Assembly: GCA_008638215.1 (NCBI GenBank)
Contig: VTPN01000008.1
Span: 1 to 34,724 of the forward strand
Direction: 5' to 3'
Length of the DNA: 34,724 bases
Origin: Pelagibacteraceae bacterium
GTDB lineage: Bacteria > Pseudomonadota > Alphaproteobacteria > HIMB59
This document shows positions 33,965 to 34,724 of the stretch, piece by piece. A program made the translations under genes and the position numbers. Below the pieces are notes generated by a model that worked only from the letters and a program-made list of their open reading frames with translations, was not told the DNA's origin and made no database searches. Every line of letters starts with the position of its first letter. Position 1 is the first letter of the stretch.

Positions 33965-34724
33965 TTAAGATGATGGATATGGGAAAGGTAAGCTTCGAGC
34001 TCTTAAATATTCTTTCTCCGATACACCCGTCCATCTTAAAATAGAGGATCTAAAGTTCACAATGTGAGAGAAAAGTTCTTGTGATATAGGATCTTGGCTA
34101 GCTATATCAGCTACAACTTCACCTGCTCTTTGGCCCAGGGCGTTCATTACTTCATCTGGAACCTGTCTCATTTGAACATTGTGTTCATTGATTAGCTTTT
34201 GGTATGAACTGTCGTTCACTGCTTGGAAATGAGAGAGAACTTCAAGATTTACAGCCTTTGAAGCAACTGTGATCATTTCTCTGGTGGCATCATCAAGTTT
34301 TTCCCATTCAAACATATCAATGGAACAATCTAAGATTGTGGCAGGTTCGTGCCAACCTGGGTTATAGTAGTATTTTGCTGCTTGATACAGACCAGCACCT
34401 AAGTCAGCGGCCGGGCCAATCCACTCTGTGGCATCGATCGCACCTGAAGCAAGGGCAGGGAGCACATCAGAACCCGCTAGAAGAACGGTTTGCGCGCCGA
34501 AAGACTTTAATACTTCCCCACCTAAACCTGGCATTCTAATTTTGAGTCCATCAAAATCAGAGATGGCATTAATTTCTTTGTTATACCATCCGCCCATTTG
34601 GTTTCCTGTATTTCCTAAAGGTAAAAATTTAACGCCAACTGCGTTGTAGGCTTTATCGGCTGCTTCAATGCCGCCACCGTAATAGCACCATGCATTTTGC
34701 TCTTGGGCTGTCAAACCGAATGGC
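33965..34724 (-). CDS. TRAP transporter substrate-binding protein, TakP-like (5' end outside window)
   Basis: The C-terminal 253 residues of a periplasmic DctP-family binding protein; the frame runs off the right edge, preceded in-window by PFGLTAQEQNAW, a typical interior segment, so signal peptide and start are missing. GLKIRMPGLGGE carries the conserved Arg that binds the carboxylate of the ligand, EWIGP contacts the ligand or metal, and YYNPGWHEPATI matches the TakP (alpha-keto acid) branch. The partner is probably DctQM at 31055-32940. A 2-oxo or hydroxy acid is a reasonable ligand guess and would suit the adjacent TCA genes, but it is unproven. Confidence 0.92.
   Translation of the reverse strand, partial: PFGLTAQEQNAWCYYGGGIEAADKAYNAVGVKFLPLGNTGNQMGGWYNKEINAISDFDGLKIRMPGLGGEVLKSFGAQTVLLAGSDVLPALASGAIDATEWIGPAADLGAGLYQAAKYYYNPGWHEPATILDCSIDMFEWEKLDDATREMITVASKAVNLEVLSHFQAVNDSSYQKLINEHNVQMRQVPDEVMNALGQRAGEVVADIASQDPISQELFSHIVNFRSSILRWTGVSEKEYLRARSLPFPYPSS

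Overview
The window is AT-rich, densely packed DNA that looks like a free-living, streamlined marine alphaproteobacterium (SAR11/HIMB59/AEGEAN-169-like). That placement is an inference from base composition, very short or overlapping gene junctions, the sdh-mdh-suc gene cluster and the mix of ABC and TRAP uptake systems; no rRNA or phylogenetic marker is present to prove it. No tRNA, rRNA, IS element, phage gene or CRISPR array was seen.

Region 1 (1-9844) is a carbohydrate or polyol uptake and catabolism locus arranged around a divergent control region at 6272-6460. Leftward run a Tat-type solute-binding protein, an SDR dehydrogenase, an FGGY kinase, an AraM/glycerol-1-phosphate-dehydrogenase-like enzyme, a UgpC/MalK-type ATPase and the first codons of a further gene at the window edge. 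Rightward run one MalF-type and two MalG-type permeases and a DeoR-family regulator. The control region holds two nested dyads with exactly the same centre, a good operator candidate for that regulator.

Region 2 (9845-15863, leftward) is a tight seven-gene operon: two class II aldolases, a D-ribulokinase-like FGGY kinase, a HAD-IIA phosphatase, an SDR, a GpsA-like dehydrogenase and an RpiB/LacAB isomerase. It has the parts needed to phosphorylate, isomerise and cleave a ketose or tetrulose derived from a polyol; the substrate cannot be named from sequence. Region 3 (16007-19871, rightward) is glpD, glpK and a LysR regulator, which feed glycerol and glycerol-3-phosphate to DHAP.

Region 4 (19925-30754) is the TCA-cycle block: acnA rightward, then convergent with it a leftward sdhCDAB-mdh-sucA-sucB operon. 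The succinyl-CoA synthetase and E3 (lpd) genes are not in this block. The encoded 2-oxoglutarate dehydrogenase E2 appears to lack the peripheral subunit-binding domain, as in mitochondrial E2o. Region 5 (30755-34724) has a 300-base intergenic stretch with a predicted three-way-junction RNA just ahead of TRAP permease genes dctQ-dctM. A cytoplasmic glycerophosphodiesterase and the 3' part of a TakP-like TRAP binding protein follow on the opposite strand.

The genes converge on one theme: import of polyols, sugars and keto or organic acids, conversion to DHAP, glycerol-3-phosphate or TCA intermediates, and oxidation through the TCA cycle. The main things to follow up are the three-way-junction leader, the nested operator, the E2 without a subunit-binding domain, recurrent promoter-to-ATG spacing suggesting leaderless mRNAs, and the seven-gene aldolase/kinase operon.
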